Assembly: GCA_964511185.1 (NCBI GenBank)
Contig: CAZEDU010000113.1
Span: forward strand, 1 to 16,609
Direction: 5' to 3'
Source of the DNA: CAZEDU01 sp964511185
Lineage (GTDB): Bacteria; Myxococcota; Myxococcia; Myxococcales; Myxococcaceae
DNA: 16,609 bases
The translations under genes were made by a program, and so were the position numbers. Below the pieces are notes generated by a model that did not search any database, had not been told where the DNA came from, and saw nothing but the letters and a program-made list of their open reading frames with translations. Below are positions 1 through 10,152 of this stretch, piece after piece (within the stretch, counting starts at the first letter, position 1; each line of letters opens with the position of its first letter).

Positions 1-1316
<1,316 letters not shown>

Positions 1317-1335
1317 GGCCCGGATTAAACACCGG

Positions 1336-2385
1336 CTACCAAAGGATGTCCTGATCCTCTGTGACACCTGGCATCGCGGTGAGCGTGTGTGTCTGGCTGC
1401 CTACCTTCACCGTCCCCTCGAACAACCCGACCGGCTGAAGGAAGCGGCTCCGCACCAGCTTGTAGTCGCGCACCTCGCGGTGCACCCCCAGCGGCTGGAA
1501 CTCGAGGGACACCTCGCCCTTCTCGGTCGTCACGCGCCAGGGCCGCAGCGGGTCTTCCTTCTGGTACTCGAACCGCGCGCGGGAGAGCGGGATGAGCTCC
1601 TTGCCCAACCAGAGCGCGTTCTCGTTGGCCTCGTCGCTCAAGTCGTTGAAGCCCTCCACCAGGTTGATGCCGATGGGCGTGCCGTCCTGGAGCCGGCCGT
1701 TGGCGAAGGCCCAGCGCCAGCGGGTGTGGCGCGCCAGGTAGCCTTGCGAGTAGTCGATGCCTCCCACGCCCCCGTCGAGCACGAAGCGCCGCCCGGCGGC
1801 GAAGAGCGTGCCGAAGGACAAGAGCCCCGCCCACTTCTGCGTGACGTTCACCACGCCGTCGCCCGACACCGGCGAGATGACGGTGAGCGCGGGCGCGCCG
1901 CCGACCGCGAGCACGTCGCCCTTCCACGACAGCTCGGTGCGCGGGTAGGGCAAGAGCCGCCGGTGCTCCACGTCCATCTCGTAGCGCTCGGCGCCTTCGG
2001 GACGCGCGAGCTTGAGCCGGGAGGTGGGGCCGCGAAACGAGGCCCGCAGGCCCGCACCGGGCGCGTCGTTCACCTGCGCGAGCGGACCCGGCAGCCCGAC
2101 GAAGCTCTCGTCGATGAGCACCTTGCGCTCGATGAGGTCCGCGACGAGCACGAAGGCGCTCGCGGTGTAGCTCAGGTCGACGACCGAGAAGAGCGCCAGC
2201 ACCTCGGGCGTGGCGACGAACGAGTAGACCCAGCGCTTGTGTTTGAAAGGCGTGAGCGGGAAGGGAACCCGGTACGGACCCGACAACGCAGAGAGGTCGA
2301 TGCGCGGCAGGCTGCCTCGGTAAGTACCGAAGCGCGGACGGCCGGAAGAATCAGCGACAGACTCAGGAGCGGCGCTCAAAGGCAT
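1336..2385 (-). CDS. DUF2804 family protein
   Basis: A protein of about 349 aa matching the DUF2804 family, whose biochemical role is not established. Family-like segments in the second half are HTRWRWAFANG (about 220-230), INLVEGFND (240-248) and NENALW (254-259), embedded in a beta-rich, aromatic-rich sequence that suggests a lipocalin-like or beta-sandwich fold (inference). It has no convincing signal peptide or membrane segment. I chose the ATG at 2385, 35 nt after the hydroxylase stop. The frame is open to a GTG at 2439, but the extra 18 codons have low third-position GC and would overlap the upstream gene, so they are probably not coding. It sits between an aromatic amino acid hydroxylase and a sigma-54 activator on the same strand. 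The family call rests on remembered motifs. Confidence 0.8.
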   Translation of the reverse strand: MPLSAAPESVADSSGRPRFGTYRGSLPRIDLSALSGPYRVPFPLTPFKHKRWVYSFVATPEVLALFSVVDLSYTASAFVLVADLIERKVLIDESFVGLPGPLAQVNDAPGAGLRASFRGPTSRLKLARPEGAERYEMDVEHRRLLPYPRTELSWKGDVLAVGGAPALTVISPVSGDGVVNVTQKWAGLLSFGTLFAAGRRFVLDGGVGGIDYSQGYLARHTRWRWAFANGRLQDGTPIGINLVEGFNDLSDEANENALWLGKELIPLSRARFEYQKEDPLRPWRVTTEKGEVSLEFQPLGVHREVRDYKLVRSRFLQPVGLFEGTVKVGSQTHTLTAMPGVTEDQDILW

Positions 2386-2420
2386 AGCGAAGGAGCTTGC
2401 GCCCAAAGCCCCGCCAGCCG

Positions 2421-3263
2421 CTACAAAAACGCCAACCACGCCGTCACCCGCCGAACGACCTCCTCGAACGACGGAGCAACGAACAACTCAGCCTGATACT
2501 GCGTCGGGTCGTACGGCGTTTGCGCCATGCGCTCCACATCGAAGTCGACCAACCGCGCCGCCCTCTCGAAGCGGCCCAGCTCGCCGAAGGAAGAGAGCAG
2601 TCCCGCGCCGTACACCTTGAGCGCATTCCCCTCGCGCACCACGCCGAACTCGAGCGTGTACCAGTAGACACGGGCGACCCGCTGGAGCGTGACGTCGTCG
2701 ACCCGCATCGACGCCCGCCCGAACGCGCGGTTCAGCTCGACGAAGCCAGGGTGCGCGAGCGTCGCGGCGTGACCCACCAGCTCATGCACCAAGTCGGGCT
2801 CGGGCGTGTAGAGCGGGACGCTCGGGTGCCGCATGTACTGCGTGGAAAGAAAAACGCTGCGGGCCAAGTAGCCCAAGAAGGTGCGGTCGGAGACCAGGCC
2901 CGCGACAGGCAGCATGCGGAAGTGGCTCTCGCGCTGGAGCGCGACATTCACCTCCGAGAGCTGCGGGATGCGCGCTTTGTCCAGCGCGACGCGCTGAGAG
3001 CAATCGAGGTATTCGGCGCAGGCGTAGCGCTCGTGCAGCGGCTGGAGCTTGCCCCAGACCGTGCGCCAGACGCCCTGCTCCTCGTCCGTGTACGAGACGA
3101 AGGGAACCGGTTGAGGCTCGCGGTATTCGAGCGCGAGCCGTGCGATGTCATTGCGGCGGGAGCGGTAGCGCGCGTCTTTGAAGCCGGGATGATCCGGCGC
3201 GAGCTGGACGAGGTCTTTTTCGCCGCCCGCGTGAGGAGGGAGTTGATCAGTCGGACGGCGCAT
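2421..3263 (-). CDS. phhA: Phenylalanine 4-monooxygenase / aromatic amino acid hydroxylase
   Basis: A 280-aa biopterin-dependent aromatic amino acid hydroxylase. It is expected to convert phenylalanine to tyrosine with O2, a reduced pterin and non-heme iron. The catalytic core is complete. The iron-binding signature PDLVHELVGH supplies His160 and His165, and YWYTLEFG supplies Glu205, the third ligand of the 2-His-1-carboxylate site. Length matches single-domain bacterial enzymes; there is no ACT regulatory domain. The ATG at 3263 lies inside the 3' end of the upstream membrane-protein gene (17-nt overlap), which suggests translational coupling. No strong ribosome site is visible, which fits coupling. 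Tryptophan or tyrosine specificity cannot be excluded by eye, but phenylalanine is usual in bacteria. No pterin dehydratase (phhB) lies in the window. Confidence 0.93.
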   Translation of the reverse strand: MRRPTDQLPPHAGGEKDLVQLAPDHPGFKDARYRSRRNDIARLALEYREPQPVPFVSYTDEEQGVWRTVWGKLQPLHERYACAEYLDCSQRVALDKARIPQLSEVNVALQRESHFRMLPVAGLVSDRTFLGYLARSVFLSTQYMRHPSVPLYTPEPDLVHELVGHAATLAHPGFVELNRAFGRASMRVDDVTLQRVARVYWYTLEFGVVREGNALKVYGAGLLSSFGELGRFERAARLVDFDVERMAQTPYDPTQYQAELFVAPSFEEVVRRVTAWLAFL

Positions 3264-5001
3264 GGGGGGATTGTGACACGCGCCACGTCACCACCGCGAG
3301 CGCGTCGATGCACAGCGCGCCCTCGATGAGCCGGAGCTCGAGCTGGGCCACGCCAGGCCGCAGCGGCCACTGCCAAGGACCGCCGGATGGAAGTCGATGC
3401 CGGCCCGACGGCGGCTCGCTCGACGTGCTCTCCGCCCCGCGCCGAACGGCCCACTCGATGAGCGGCCTGCCCGACGGGCGCGCGCGCAGCATCAACGTCC
3501 GGCGTCCTTCGCCCTCCGGCAGCTCGAAGCGCGCGCGCTCCGTCGCCGACAGACAGCGCGGCGAAACGCTCAACGCCATCGTCGACGCCTGCTCGAGCGT
3601 GACGAGCGCTCCCCGCTCGTTCACCGCCAGCGGGGTCGCGCCGTCGTGCGCGAACGTCACCGACCGGTCGTACAGCCGCAGCCAATGCGAATGGAGCGTG
3701 CGCGGGTAGTACCAAGGCTCGAGCACATGCGCTGGCACCTCACCGTCGAGGAGCGGCCTGGACTCCGGGGTCCAACGCCGCACCTGCTCGACGAACGGCC
3801 GCGAGGCCTTGCCTGGCCAGGACGCGAGGAGCGTCTCCAACGTCCGCGCGCCGAGCACCGCCGCCACCCCGAGCGCCGCCCCCGCGGCCGCCTGTGTCGC
3901 TCGACGCGGCAGCGCTCTGGCCGGCAAGAACATTCCGAACGAGAGCCCAACGGACAGGAGAAAAAACACGCTCCCTTCGGCCATGTACTGCTGGCTCAGG
4001 CCCAGCGCCGCGCCGAACTCCGAGATGCGGACCATCGACACCATCCCGAGCCCCACCACGAAGTGAAACGCGAAGAGCGCCCACGCGCGCCAGGCGGACG
4101 GCGCGCGGAAGAGGCTTACGAGGATGACGGACCAGGCGACCGCGTTCCCGACGCGCGCGCCGACGCCCTCTCCAGAAGCGCCGAGCAGCGCGGGCGCGAC
4201 AGTCTGGCTCCAGCCCCACCACAGCGCGCGCGGAAACTCGCCGAGGCGCGTGAGCGGCATGGGCTGGTAGTGACGGTTGAAGAAGTGAATGACGTACGCG
4301 AGCGCGACGACGCCCAGCGCGAAGTAGACCGCGCGGCAACGCCACAGCTCGCGGCCGAGCGAACGCCAAGACCGCGCCGGCGTGAGCACCAGCAGGTGCA
4401 AGAGCAGCGCGTACGGAATCGTCAGAATCGCCTTCTCGTAGGCGCCCAGCCCCAACGCCAGGAAGAGCGCGGCCAACACCGCGTCACGCCGCCGCCCGCT
4501 GCGCACGTAACGCACGAAGGCATCGAGCGAGAGCAGCGCGCCGAAGAGCGCCGGAAGGATGTGCGCCGAAGCGCCCCACCACCGAAGCGGCCCCATCCAC
4601 AGCGGAGAGACGAGCAGGAACGCCAGGAGCACCAGGTTCCACGCGCTCGGTCCCCACAACGTTCGGCACAGGCGATGGAAGGCCAGGCCCACGGCCGCCG
4701 CCATGCACAAAGACACCACCACGGCCGCGTTCCAGCTCATCGGCCACAGCGCGTAGTGGAGCAGGTGCAGCGCCCGATGCAGCGGCACGAACTTGTACAT
4801 GACCGGCGCGTAGAGCAGCCGCCACGCGCTCCGATGCCCTTCGAGCGCATCGAGCGCGTCGGAGAAATTGAGGTAGTCGTCCTGCAGGAACCCGAGCTGC
4901 GAGAGCGGGCCGAACAGCCAGACCGCCTGCGCGGTCACCAACGCCAGCGCCAAGGTCCAGTGGATCAACTGAGAACGGCGAGCGGCCCGCGACGCAGACA
5001 T
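3247..5001 (-). CDS. Polytopic membrane protein, GT-C glycosyltransferase-like, with C-terminal soluble domain
   Basis: A 584-aa integral membrane protein with about ten or eleven hydrophobic segments between residues 13 and 390, followed by a hydrophilic domain of about 190 residues that is probably periplasmic. An acidic motif in the first loop (LQDDY, Asp41-Asp42) and a YEKAILTIP segment near 188-196 resemble the conserved first-loop acidic motif and the KE...P motif of GT-C polyprenyl-sugar glycosyltransferases. The C-terminal part has predicted beta strands, a WYYPRTLHSHW stretch and WAVRR. This suggests transfer of a sugar from a lipid carrier to an extracytoplasmic acceptor, but substrate and acceptor are unknown. 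It starts 55 nt after the ABC exporter gene ends and overlaps the hydroxylase start by 17 nt. The GT-C assignment is motif-based inference; the membrane topology is well supported. Confidence 0.8.
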   Translation of the reverse strand: MSASRAARRSQLIHWTLALALVTAQAVWLFGPLSQLGFLQDDYLNFSDALDALEGHRSAWRLLYAPVMYKFVPLHRALHLLHYALWPMSWNAAVVVSLCMAAAVGLAFHRLCRTLWGPSAWNLVLLAFLLVSPLWMGPLRWWGASAHILPALFGALLSLDAFVRYVRSGRRRDAVLAALFLALGLGAYEKAILTIPYALLLHLLVLTPARSWRSLGRELWRCRAVYFALGVVALAYVIHFFNRHYQPMPLTRLGEFPRALWWGWSQTVAPALLGASGEGVGARVGNAVAWSVILVSLFRAPSAWRAWALFAFHFVVGLGMVSMVRISEFGAALGLSQQYMAEGSVFFLLSVGLSFGMFLPARALPRRATQAAAGAALGVAAVLGARTLETLLASWPGKASRPFVEQVRRWTPESRPLLDGEVPAHVLEPWYYPRTLHSHWLRLYDRSVTFAHDGATPLAVNERGALVTLEQASTMALSVSPRCLSATERARFELPEGEGRRTLMLRARPSGRPLIEWAVRRGAESTSSEPPSGRHRLPSGGPWQWPLRPGVAQLELRLIEGALCIDALAVVTWRVSQSPHAPSD

Positions 5002-5055
5002 GCGGTCGAGCCGTTTAGCACCGGAGCACGGCCGCGAGAGAAGACTGTCTGCCCC

Positions 5056-6921
<1,866 letters not shown>

Positions 6922-7027
6922 ACGGTGAGGTCTTCTAACGCCGCGAGCTCAGGCGCGTCGCACGAACATTTCGGAGGCGCCTGGAGGGGAGCGGCTGGAG
7001 GGGTCATCGCTGATGAGCGGGGACAAG

Positions 7028-7123
7028 GCCGTCGCCGTCGCCGTTCACGTCAACGTCAACGTCAACGACGACGACGTAGACGTAGACGTAGACGTGGTCG
7101 TTGACGGCGTCGGCGACGTGAAC
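7028..7123. repeat. Degenerate hexanucleotide array (16 phased units)
   Basis: About sixteen consecutive hexamers in a single 6-nt phase. They include GCCGTC twice, GTCAAC three times (7049-7066 when read in shifted phase) and GTAGAC three times (7076-7093), then diverged units such as GTTGAC, GGCGTC and GGCGAC. Most units end in GAC, GTC or AAC. The array lies in the divergent region between the exporter gene and the plus-strand gene at 7211. In either strand it reads as Val-X-Val-X, with no stop in the hexamer frames, so it stays open without being convincingly coding. Simple-sequence hexamer arrays can arise by replication slippage and may vary in length between strains. Confidence 0.85.
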
Positions 7124-7132
7124 GGCCTTTTT
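7042..7132 (+). promoter_or_regulatory. Long imperfect inverted repeat followed by T5 (attenuator/terminator-like leader)
   Basis: Arms at 7042-7069 and 7097-7124 are 28 nt each and pair at 23 of 28 positions by direct comparison. The outer ten pairs (CGTTCACGTC with GACGTGAACG) and inner nine (GTCAACGAC with GTCGTTGAC) are perfect. The 27-nt loop holds the three GTAGAC units. GGCC and five T residues (7128-7132) follow on the plus strand. As plus-strand RNA this would form a strong stem with a short U-run in the leader of the gene at 7211. No plus-strand gene ends upstream, so it cannot be an ordinary gene terminator; attenuation, mRNA stabilisation or a DNA cruciform are possible. Confidence 0.5.
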
Positions 7133-7195
7133 CGCGGCTCCACCCTCGAACACCACCCACGCAACTTCCGGGCCGCTCCTCCAGAGAAGACACCT

Positions 7196-7200
7196 GGAGG
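7196..7200 (+). promoter_or_regulatory. Ribosome binding site deciding the start at 7211
   Basis: GGAGG lies 10 nt before the ATG at 7211. A second GGAGG (6997-7001) lies 11 nt before an in-frame ATG at 7013. The intervening codons have clearly lower third-position GC than the gene body and include the hexamer array, so 7211 is preferred. Confidence 0.55.
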
Positions 7201-7210
7201 CCTGTGCCCG

Positions 7211-8371
7211 ATGCCCGCCATTCCGCTCTTTCGACCTCGACTCAGCCCCTTGCGCCACATCGACGCGAGCGTGTTGCGCAACGCGGCGCGGAAGAGCCTC
7301 AACACGCCGACCGGCAACGAGTTCCTCTACAACGTCATCGCGCCGCACCTCAAAAACCGCGTGCCGCCGCGGCTCGCGCACGTGGTGAAGCCGGACGGCA
7401 CCGTGACGCCGATCAAGAACCTGCGCAACGGCAGCCATCAGGTCACTCCGCTCGAGGAGATGGGCGGCGACGGCGCGCTCAACTTCAAGCTGGTCGGCGA
7501 GAACCGCAAAGCCTACATCGTGATGCGCCGAGGCGACCCGAGCGGCGAGGGGATCATCATCGCCGGCGACGGCGGGCCGCTGGCCGACGGCTCCACGCAC
7601 ATCCCCTTCCAGGTCGGCTTCTTCACCCGCCGCGCGCAGCTGCGCCAGAAGGCGAAGGCCGCCGCCGAGCGCGCGCAGAGCAACCCGGCGCCCGCCCCCG
7701 AGGCCGCCAAGCCCACCGAGCCGCAGCCGATCGGCACCGTGCGCCTCGGGGAGCACCAGGTGCCGGACGCGAAGTCGGTCTCCTCGTTCCTCTCCGCGAA
7801 CCCGCGCGCGATGCAGGACGGCGAGCTGCCGACCTGGCTCACCGCGTCGGTCCCGGAGGCGGGCGCGAAGCTCAAGCCCGCCGAGCGCGCCCAAGCGTTC
7901 TCCAAGACGGGGGTCATCTCCAACACCGCCGCCGACCCGGAGCGCGGCTTTCCGCTCCGCGTGTTCGAGCTTAAGCGCCGCGTGCAGCTCGGCAACCAGA
8001 GCTACGCGCCCCACGAGCTGGTGGGCTACCAGCACCTGGACGCGCCGGATCAGCTCGTGGTGATGCGCAAGAACGGGCAGGTCTTCCCCGGCTACAACAC
8101 GCGCTTCAAGTTGGTCGACCTCTCCGCGCTGCGCGGGGCCGAGAGCCTCGACGCGCTCGCGAGCGCCATCCCCGCGAAGCCGTCCCTGGGGCAGCGAAGC
8201 CTCGTGCTGCTGCAGAAGCTGACCAAGTACGCCGCCGCGGCCGCGCCGCTGCTCAAGGTCGCCTCCATCGCCGTGCCCGCGTTGAGGCCGCTGGCGCTCG
8301 CGGCCAAGGTGCTTAAGTACGTGAGCGTCGGCGGGAAGATTTTCTCGAAGGTCGCCGCCACCCGGCGCTGA
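7211..8371 (+). CDS. Uncharacterised two-part protein with Ala/Leu-rich C-terminal tail
   Basis: 386 aa; I do not recognise a named family. There is no signal peptide. Visible parts are a basic N-terminus (about 1-50), a beta-rich segment (about 58-125) containing AYIVMRRGD, a Pro/Ala/Glu-rich linker (about 140-153), a second beta-rich segment (about 220-292) containing LVVMRKNGQ, and an Ala/Leu/Val/Lys tail (about 310-386) that could form amphipathic or membrane-seeking helices. The two MR-containing segments look like diverged copies of one domain (inference by eye). Third-position GC is very high, supporting a real gene. The frame is open upstream to 7013, giving an alternative 452-aa product. 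Its TGA directly abuts the stop of the convergent small gene. Possible roles include a secreted or membrane-associated effector or a structural protein, but nothing in the sequence decides. Confidence 0.8.
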   Translation: MPAIPLFRPRLSPLRHIDASVLRNAARKSLNTPTGNEFLYNVIAPHLKNRVPPRLAHVVKPDGTVTPIKNLRNGSHQVTPLEEMGGDGALNFKLVGENRKAYIVMRRGDPSGEGIIIAGDGGPLADGSTHIPFQVGFFTRRAQLRQKAKAAAERAQSNPAPAPEAAKPTEPQPIGTVRLGEHQVPDAKSVSSFLSANPRAMQDGELPTWLTASVPEAGAKLKPAERAQAFSKTGVISNTAADPERGFPLRVFELKRRVQLGNQSYAPHELVGYQHLDAPDQLVVMRKNGQVFPGYNTRFKLVDLSALRGAESLDALASAIPAKPSLGQRSLVLLQKLTKYAAAAAPLLKVASIAVPALRPLALAAKVLKYVSVGGKIFSKVAATRR

Positions 8372-8620
8372 TCAGCGCGAGCGCATCTCCGCGGCTCGCT
8401 CGTCGCGCGTCACCGAGTCGATGTCGCCGATCGACACCGGCGGGTGCGTGCGAAAGACCGCGTACTCGTCGCCCCGCTCGGTCACCACGTCGACGACTTG
8501 ATCAATGAACGCCTCGCCGCCGCGCATCTGCACCGCGACCGGCTTCTTGCGCAGCACCGCCTCCTCGAGCACGTCGATGAAGCTGCAGCGACCGACCGCG
8601 TCCTGGTACATGCGCGTCAC
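8372..8620 (-). CDS. Small Rof-like (Rho-binding antiterminator / Sm-fold) protein
   Basis: About 82 aa. The pattern CSFIDVLEEAVLRKKPVAV, then a gap, then a VVDVVTERGDEYAVF strand and a final IDSV..D strand resembles Rof/YaeO-type proteins: a Cys followed by a short helix and a compact Sm-like beta barrel. In E. coli Rof binds Rho and inhibits termination. A similar fold is used by other small RNA- or protein-binding factors, so the target here is inference. The start is uncertain: GTG at 8620 has GAGG five nt upstream, ATG at 8611 gives 79 aa, and a TTG at 8641 is also in frame. The frame stays open for more than 900 nt further upstream, but that part is the antisense of the lipoprotein gene and is not coding. 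It is divergent from the lipoprotein gene and convergent with the gene at 7211-8371. Confidence 0.7.
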   Translation of the reverse strand: MTRMYQDAVGRCSFIDVLEEAVLRKKPVAVQMRGGEAFIDQVVDVVTERGDEYAVFRTHPPVSIGDIDSVTRDERAAEMRSR

Positions 8621-8680
8621 GAGCACCTCGCTTGACCGCTTCAATATGACCTCGCGCCGCGCGCTCGAAAAGGCCCCCTG
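8621..8680. promoter_or_regulatory. Short divergent promoter region
   Basis: This 60-bp gap separates two divergent genes and must carry at least part of both promoters. On the minus strand CATATT (4/6 to the -10 consensus) has a poor TTTTCG about 17 nt upstream. On the plus strand TTGACC is a good -35-like hexamer but has no -10 at normal spacing. AAGG lies 7 nt before the lipoprotein ATG. Confidence 0.3.
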
Positions 8681-9517
8681 ATGCTCACCACGAAACGTCT
8701 CGTCATCGCCGCCGCGCTTTTCTCCCTCTCCGCCTCGGGTTGCGCGCTCCTGCGCAACCTCTTCAGCGCCGCGTTCGTCTCGCCCACGCTCACCTTCCGG
8801 TCGGCGACGCTGGCCGACGCTTCGCTCTCGGGCGCCACCCTCCACCTCACCTACGCGCTGAAGAACCCGAACCAGGTCGGCCTGCGCCTGGCCCACGTCG
8901 ACTACACGCTGCTCGTCGAGGGCAAGCAGGTCGTCGCCGGCAGCCCGCCCAACGGCCTCCAGCTCGCCCCCAATGGCGTCACCGAGCTCACCTTCCCCGC
9001 GAGCGTCCGCTTCGCCGAGCTCGCGCCGGTGCTGGTGACTTTCCTCACCCAGGACAAGGCGCGCTTCCAGGCGCGGGGCACCCTGGGCCTCGACACGCCC
9101 ATCGGGCTGCTGAAGCTCCCGCTCGAGAAGGAGGGCGAGTTCGAGGTGCCCAAAGTCCCCGCCCTCTCGCTCGGCATGCCCCGCATCGCGAGCATGACGT
9201 TCCAGAGCGCGAGCCTCGAGCTGCCGCTCTCGCTCACCAACCGCAACTCGTACCCTTTGCCCATCGGCGCCATCGGGGGCTCGTTCACCTTGGGCGGCTC
9301 GGCCATCGGCACCCTCTCGAGCAACGAGCTGGGCTGGCTGCAGCCCGGCGAGACCAAGAGCCTCACGCTGCCGTTGTCCTTCAGCCTGGCCAACGCGCTG
9401 TCCGCCGCGCGCGCGCTGCAGTCGGGGAGCGGCACGTTGGGCTTCGAAGGACAGCTTCAGTCGGGCGGCGTCGCCATACCCGTGCGCCTGAGCCAACTGG
9501 TCAGCTTCCGACGCTGA
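8681..9517 (+). CDS. Lipoprotein with two LEA14/WHy-type domains
   Basis: 278 aa. An N-terminal lipoprotein signal (KRLVIAAALFSLSASGC) places the lipidated Cys at residue 21. The mature part has two similar beta-sandwich halves (about 36-155 and 165-278). The first shows the LEA14/WHy pattern 'LTYALKNPNQVGLRLAHVDYTL', split here as LTYALKNPNQ and GLRLAHVDYTLLVEG; the second repeats it as LPLSLTNRNSYPLPIGAIGG. Each half contains the N-x-N turn followed by the aliphatic strand typical of these domains. Such proteins sit in the envelope, often in the outer membrane, with unknown ligands; WHy domains are linked to stress tolerance. It is divergent from the Rof-like gene and 133 bp before the PilZ gene, so its place in the downstream cluster is uncertain. 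Confidence 0.87.
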   Translation: MLTTKRLVIAAALFSLSASGCALLRNLFSAAFVSPTLTFRSATLADASLSGATLHLTYALKNPNQVGLRLAHVDYTLLVEGKQVVAGSPPNGLQLAPNGVTELTFPASVRFAELAPVLVTFLTQDKARFQARGTLGLDTPIGLLKLPLEKEGEFEVPKVPALSLGMPRIASMTFQSASLELPLSLTNRNSYPLPIGAIGGSFTLGGSAIGTLSSNELGWLQPGETKSLTLPLSFSLANALSAARALQSGSGTLGFEGQLQSGGVAIPVRLSQLVSFRR

Positions 9518-9588
9518 CCCAGCCACCTTGTCCAGGTCCGTACAAACGCTGAGTAAATTCTAAGTCCATGATGATCGGCGGGATTCAA

Positions 9589-9609
9589 ATGGGGCGGGCG
9601 CAACCCCAT
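9589..9609. repeat. Small inverted repeat upstream of the PilZ gene
   Basis: ATGGGG (9589-9594) and CCCCAT (9604-9609) form a perfect 6-bp inverted repeat with a 9-nt spacer, inside the 133-bp gap before the c-di-GMP cluster. It could be an operator half-site pair. A GATAAT hexamer, 5/6 to the -10 consensus, follows around 9624 without a good -35. Functional assignment is weak. Confidence 0.3.
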
Positions 9610-9650
9610 ATCCCTGGCATCGATAATGTAGGTGCCGCGCCGTACCAGCC

Positions 9651-10112
9651 ATGGACTCGTTCAACGACTCACTGCCTCTGCCCCTGCTGACGCCGCCGCT
9701 TCGGTCCGTCCCCGACCGGCGCTCCGGCGAGCGCCGCTCTTTGCTCTCGGCGTTCAAGGCGCGCGTGACGAAGGACTGGACCGCCCGCACGCGCGGCGAG
9801 CGGCGCGCCACCCCGCGGCTGCAAGTCGAGCTGGAGTGCGAAGAGCGCACCGGCGACTCCCGGCTGTTCCGCATCACCACCGACCTGTCCACCTTCGGGC
9901 TCGCCACACGACAAGGCGGCACGCACCCGGTCGGCACCTTCCTGCACCTCACCTTGCACCTCCCCGACGGGCTGGGTGAGCCGCTCGAGCTCGAGGCCGA
10001 GGTGCTCGGCGCCTTCGATGCGTTCGGCGGCATGCGACTGGCTTTTCGAAATCCACCCGCCCACGCCGCGCGCCGCATCCACCGCTACCTGGCCGGCCGA
10101 ACCAGCGGGTAA
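9651..10112 (+). CDS. PilZ-domain c-di-GMP receptor protein
   Basis: 153 aa with a C-terminal PilZ domain (about 50-148) and an Arg-rich N-terminal extension. Both ligand motifs are intact: RxxxR as Arg52-A-T-P-Arg56, and DxSxxG as D78-L-S80-T-F-G83. The MRLAF strand near 128-132 matches the conserved end of the barrel. It should bind c-di-GMP in the cytoplasm and act as a stand-alone effector, since no output domain is attached. It is the first gene of a plus-strand cluster that ends with a GGDEF gene, so signal source and receptor may be co-expressed. The ATG at 9651 has no clear Shine-Dalgarno sequence. In myxobacteria single PilZ proteins influence motility and development, but the target here is unknown. 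Confidence 0.92.
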   Translation: MDSFNDSLPLPLLTPPLRSVPDRRSGERRSLLSAFKARVTKDWTARTRGERRATPRLQVELECEERTGDSRLFRITTDLSTFGLATRQGGTHPVGTFLHLTLHLPDGLGEPLELEAEVLGAFDAFGGMRLAFRNPPAHAARRIHRYLAGRTSG

Positions 10113-10152
10113 GCCCGCCGCCTCCCGCTCGAGCGGCTATGCTCCGCCGGGT

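Noticed and set aside
2386..2439. GTG start at 2439 for the DUF2804 protein
   Set aside because: It would overlap the hydroxylase end, its GGAGG is 19 nt away, and the extra codons have low third-position GC.
7013..7210. N-terminal extension of the 386-aa protein through the hexamer array
   Set aside because: There is an SD-like GGAGG before 7013, but third-position GC in this stretch is well below the gene body and the array gives only Val-X repeats. Kept as an alternative start.
8621..9526. Upstream extension of the Rof-like frame to 384 codons
   Set aside because: The extension is antisense to the LEA14-like lipoprotein and has shadow-type composition. Only the last about 82 codons look like a real protein.
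9615..9640. Possible sigma-54 (-24/-12) promoter TGGCAT...GGTGC before the PilZ gene
   Set aside because: The spacing between GG and GC does not fit the required 10 nt; the GC lies too far downstream.
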